This document shows positions 5,252-5,739 of a stretch of DNA of 5,739 nt, piece by piece. The stretch is from Actinomycetota bacterium (lineage in GTDB: Bacteria; Actinomycetota; Humimicrobiia; Humimicrobiales; Humimicrobiaceae). How positions within the stretch are numbered: the stretch's first letter is position 1; every line of letters begins with the position of its first letter. The notes under the pieces were generated by a model. That model was not told the DNA's origin. It was given only the letters and a program-made list of their open reading frames with translations, and ran no database searches. The position numbers and the translations under genes are program-made. Location of the stretch: contig JAMCVO010000585.1 of the NCBI GenBank assembly GCA_023475715.1, positions 1 through 5,739 on the forward strand, in the 5' to 3' direction.

Positions 5252-5563
5252 TTAAGAATTTTGCTGCATCTGTTCCCTGATTTTTTGGGAAATCATTTCA
5301 GGTGACCATGGCGGGCTCCAGACAAGATTCACTTTTACTTTTCCAATTCCATCAATTTTCTCAATTCTTTTTTGAGCCTGTGTTACCATAAGGGAGTGCA
5401 TGGGGCAACCCCTGGTTGTCATAGTCATATCCACATCAACATTGTTTTGCCCATCAATATCTACTTTATATATTAACCCCATATCAACAATATTTATTGG
5501 AATTTCAGGGTCGTATACTTCTGATAAAGCATTCAATACATCATCTTTTGTAATTGCTGCCAT
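5252..5563 (-). CDS. DUF59 / MIP18-family (SufT-like) iron-sulfur assembly protein
   Basis: A 103-residue protein covering one complete DUF59 domain. Diagnostic segments, in order, are EVYDPEIPINIVDMGLIYKV (15-34), VDMTMTTRGCPMHS (44-57, with conserved Thr50 and Cys53) and VNLVWSPPWSPEMISQKIR (78-96). The family takes part in maturation or repair of iron-sulfur proteins in the cytosol (SufT, PaaD, eukaryotic CIA2/MIP18); the single conserved Cys is important in characterised members. The start ATG at 5563-5561 is set by a strong AGGAGG (5574-5569) five bases upstream. The cysteine desulfurase gene ends only 17 bp before it, so the two are almost certainly co-transcribed, which supports an Fe-S role. 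nadE follows on the same strand. The exact subtype (SufT versus a generic DUF59 metal-sulfur protein) cannot be fixed from the sequence alone. Confidence 0.92.
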   Translation of the reverse strand: MAAITKDDVLNALSEVYDPEIPINIVDMGLIYKVDIDGQNNVDVDMTMTTRGCPMHSLMVTQAQKRIEKIDGIGKVKVNLVWSPPWSPEMISQKIREQMQQNS

Positions 5564-5580
5564 AACTTCCTCCTTTACCT

Positions 5581-5739
5581 TTACTTTTTGTATAACGGTG
5601 ATATTTTTCTTAGATCTTTTATAATTTTTTCAGTTACTTCAAGGAAATAATCAATTTCTTCCATAGTGTTTTCAAAACCAAGGGTGACTCTTAAAGAGCC
5701 GAATGCTTCTTCGTTAGACAATCCCATCGCCACCAAAGC
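5581..5739 (-). CDS. Cysteine desulfurase (NifS/IscS type), C-terminal fragment cut by the window edge
   Basis: 52 residues and a TAA stop are visible; the 5' part, including the PLP lysine and the catalytic-Cys loop, lies beyond the right edge. The segment ALVAMGLSNEEAFGSLRVTL (residues 1-20 of the fragment) matches the conserved end of class V aminotransferase-type desulfurases (AMGL..EEA.GSLR.SLG). It is followed by GFENTMEEIDYFLEVTEKII and the typical closing L-R-..-SPLY. These PLP enzymes convert cysteine to alanine and hand the sulfur on as a persulfide for Fe-S clusters, tRNA thiolation and other uses. The DUF59 gene begins 17 bp downstream, implying a shared transcript. NifS versus IscS subtype cannot be told from this end. 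Confidence 0.9.
   Translation of the reverse strand, partial: ALVAMGLSNEEAFGSLRVTLGFENTMEEIDYFLEVTEKIIKDLRKISPLYKK

Noticed and set aside
5400..5624. Plus-strand open frame of 74 codons
   Set aside because: Antisense to the DUF59 gene and the desulfurase end; Ser/Thr/Ile-rich shadow.

Overview
The window is AT-rich, gene-dense bacterial DNA, apparently from a low-GC chromosome. Three genes have clear Shine-Dalgarno sequences and three seem to have none. Nothing in it allows a phylum to be named with confidence. All recognised genes except one lie on the minus strand, so the region is best read from right to left. No tRNA, rRNA, CRISPR array, transposase or phage gene was seen.

Right end (5739 to 3425): the C-terminus of a NifS/IscS-type cysteine desulfurase, then a DUF59 (MIP18/SufT-like) iron-sulfur assembly protein, then glutamine-dependent NAD+ synthetase (nadE). 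The first two are 17 bp apart with a strong ribosome binding site, so this looks like an Fe-S/NAD housekeeping operon. The 3' three quarters of nadE is textbook, but its 5' end is wrecked. The frame stays open back through the catalytic-Glu segment to a TAG stop at 5182-5180, with no ATG, GTG or TTG able to start it. The lesion coincides with the edge of a perfect 22-bp inverted repeat whose other copy lies 205 bp away inside nadE. This is the most striking feature of the window. It suggests a hairpin-templated (template-switch) mutation or an assembly artefact.

Middle (3400 to 1704): a small three-helix membrane protein on the plus strand, divergent from an XRE-type repressor gene on the minus strand, which is followed by an eight-helix membrane protein. 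The 107-bp divergent region holds a perfect 15-bp-arm inverted repeat sitting on the promoter elements, the layout expected of an autoregulated operator. The three genes may form one repressor/membrane-protein module of unknown purpose.

Left end (1557 to 1): a NodS-like SAM-dependent methyltransferase, an AT-rich gap of about 276 bp, and a response regulator that runs off the left edge. The regulator has an intact OmpR/PhoB DNA-binding domain but a degenerate receiver that lacks the Mg2+-binding acids, the Thr/Ser and the Lys, so it is probably controlled without phosphorylation. Its receiver coding sequence contains a perfect 26-bp palindrome.
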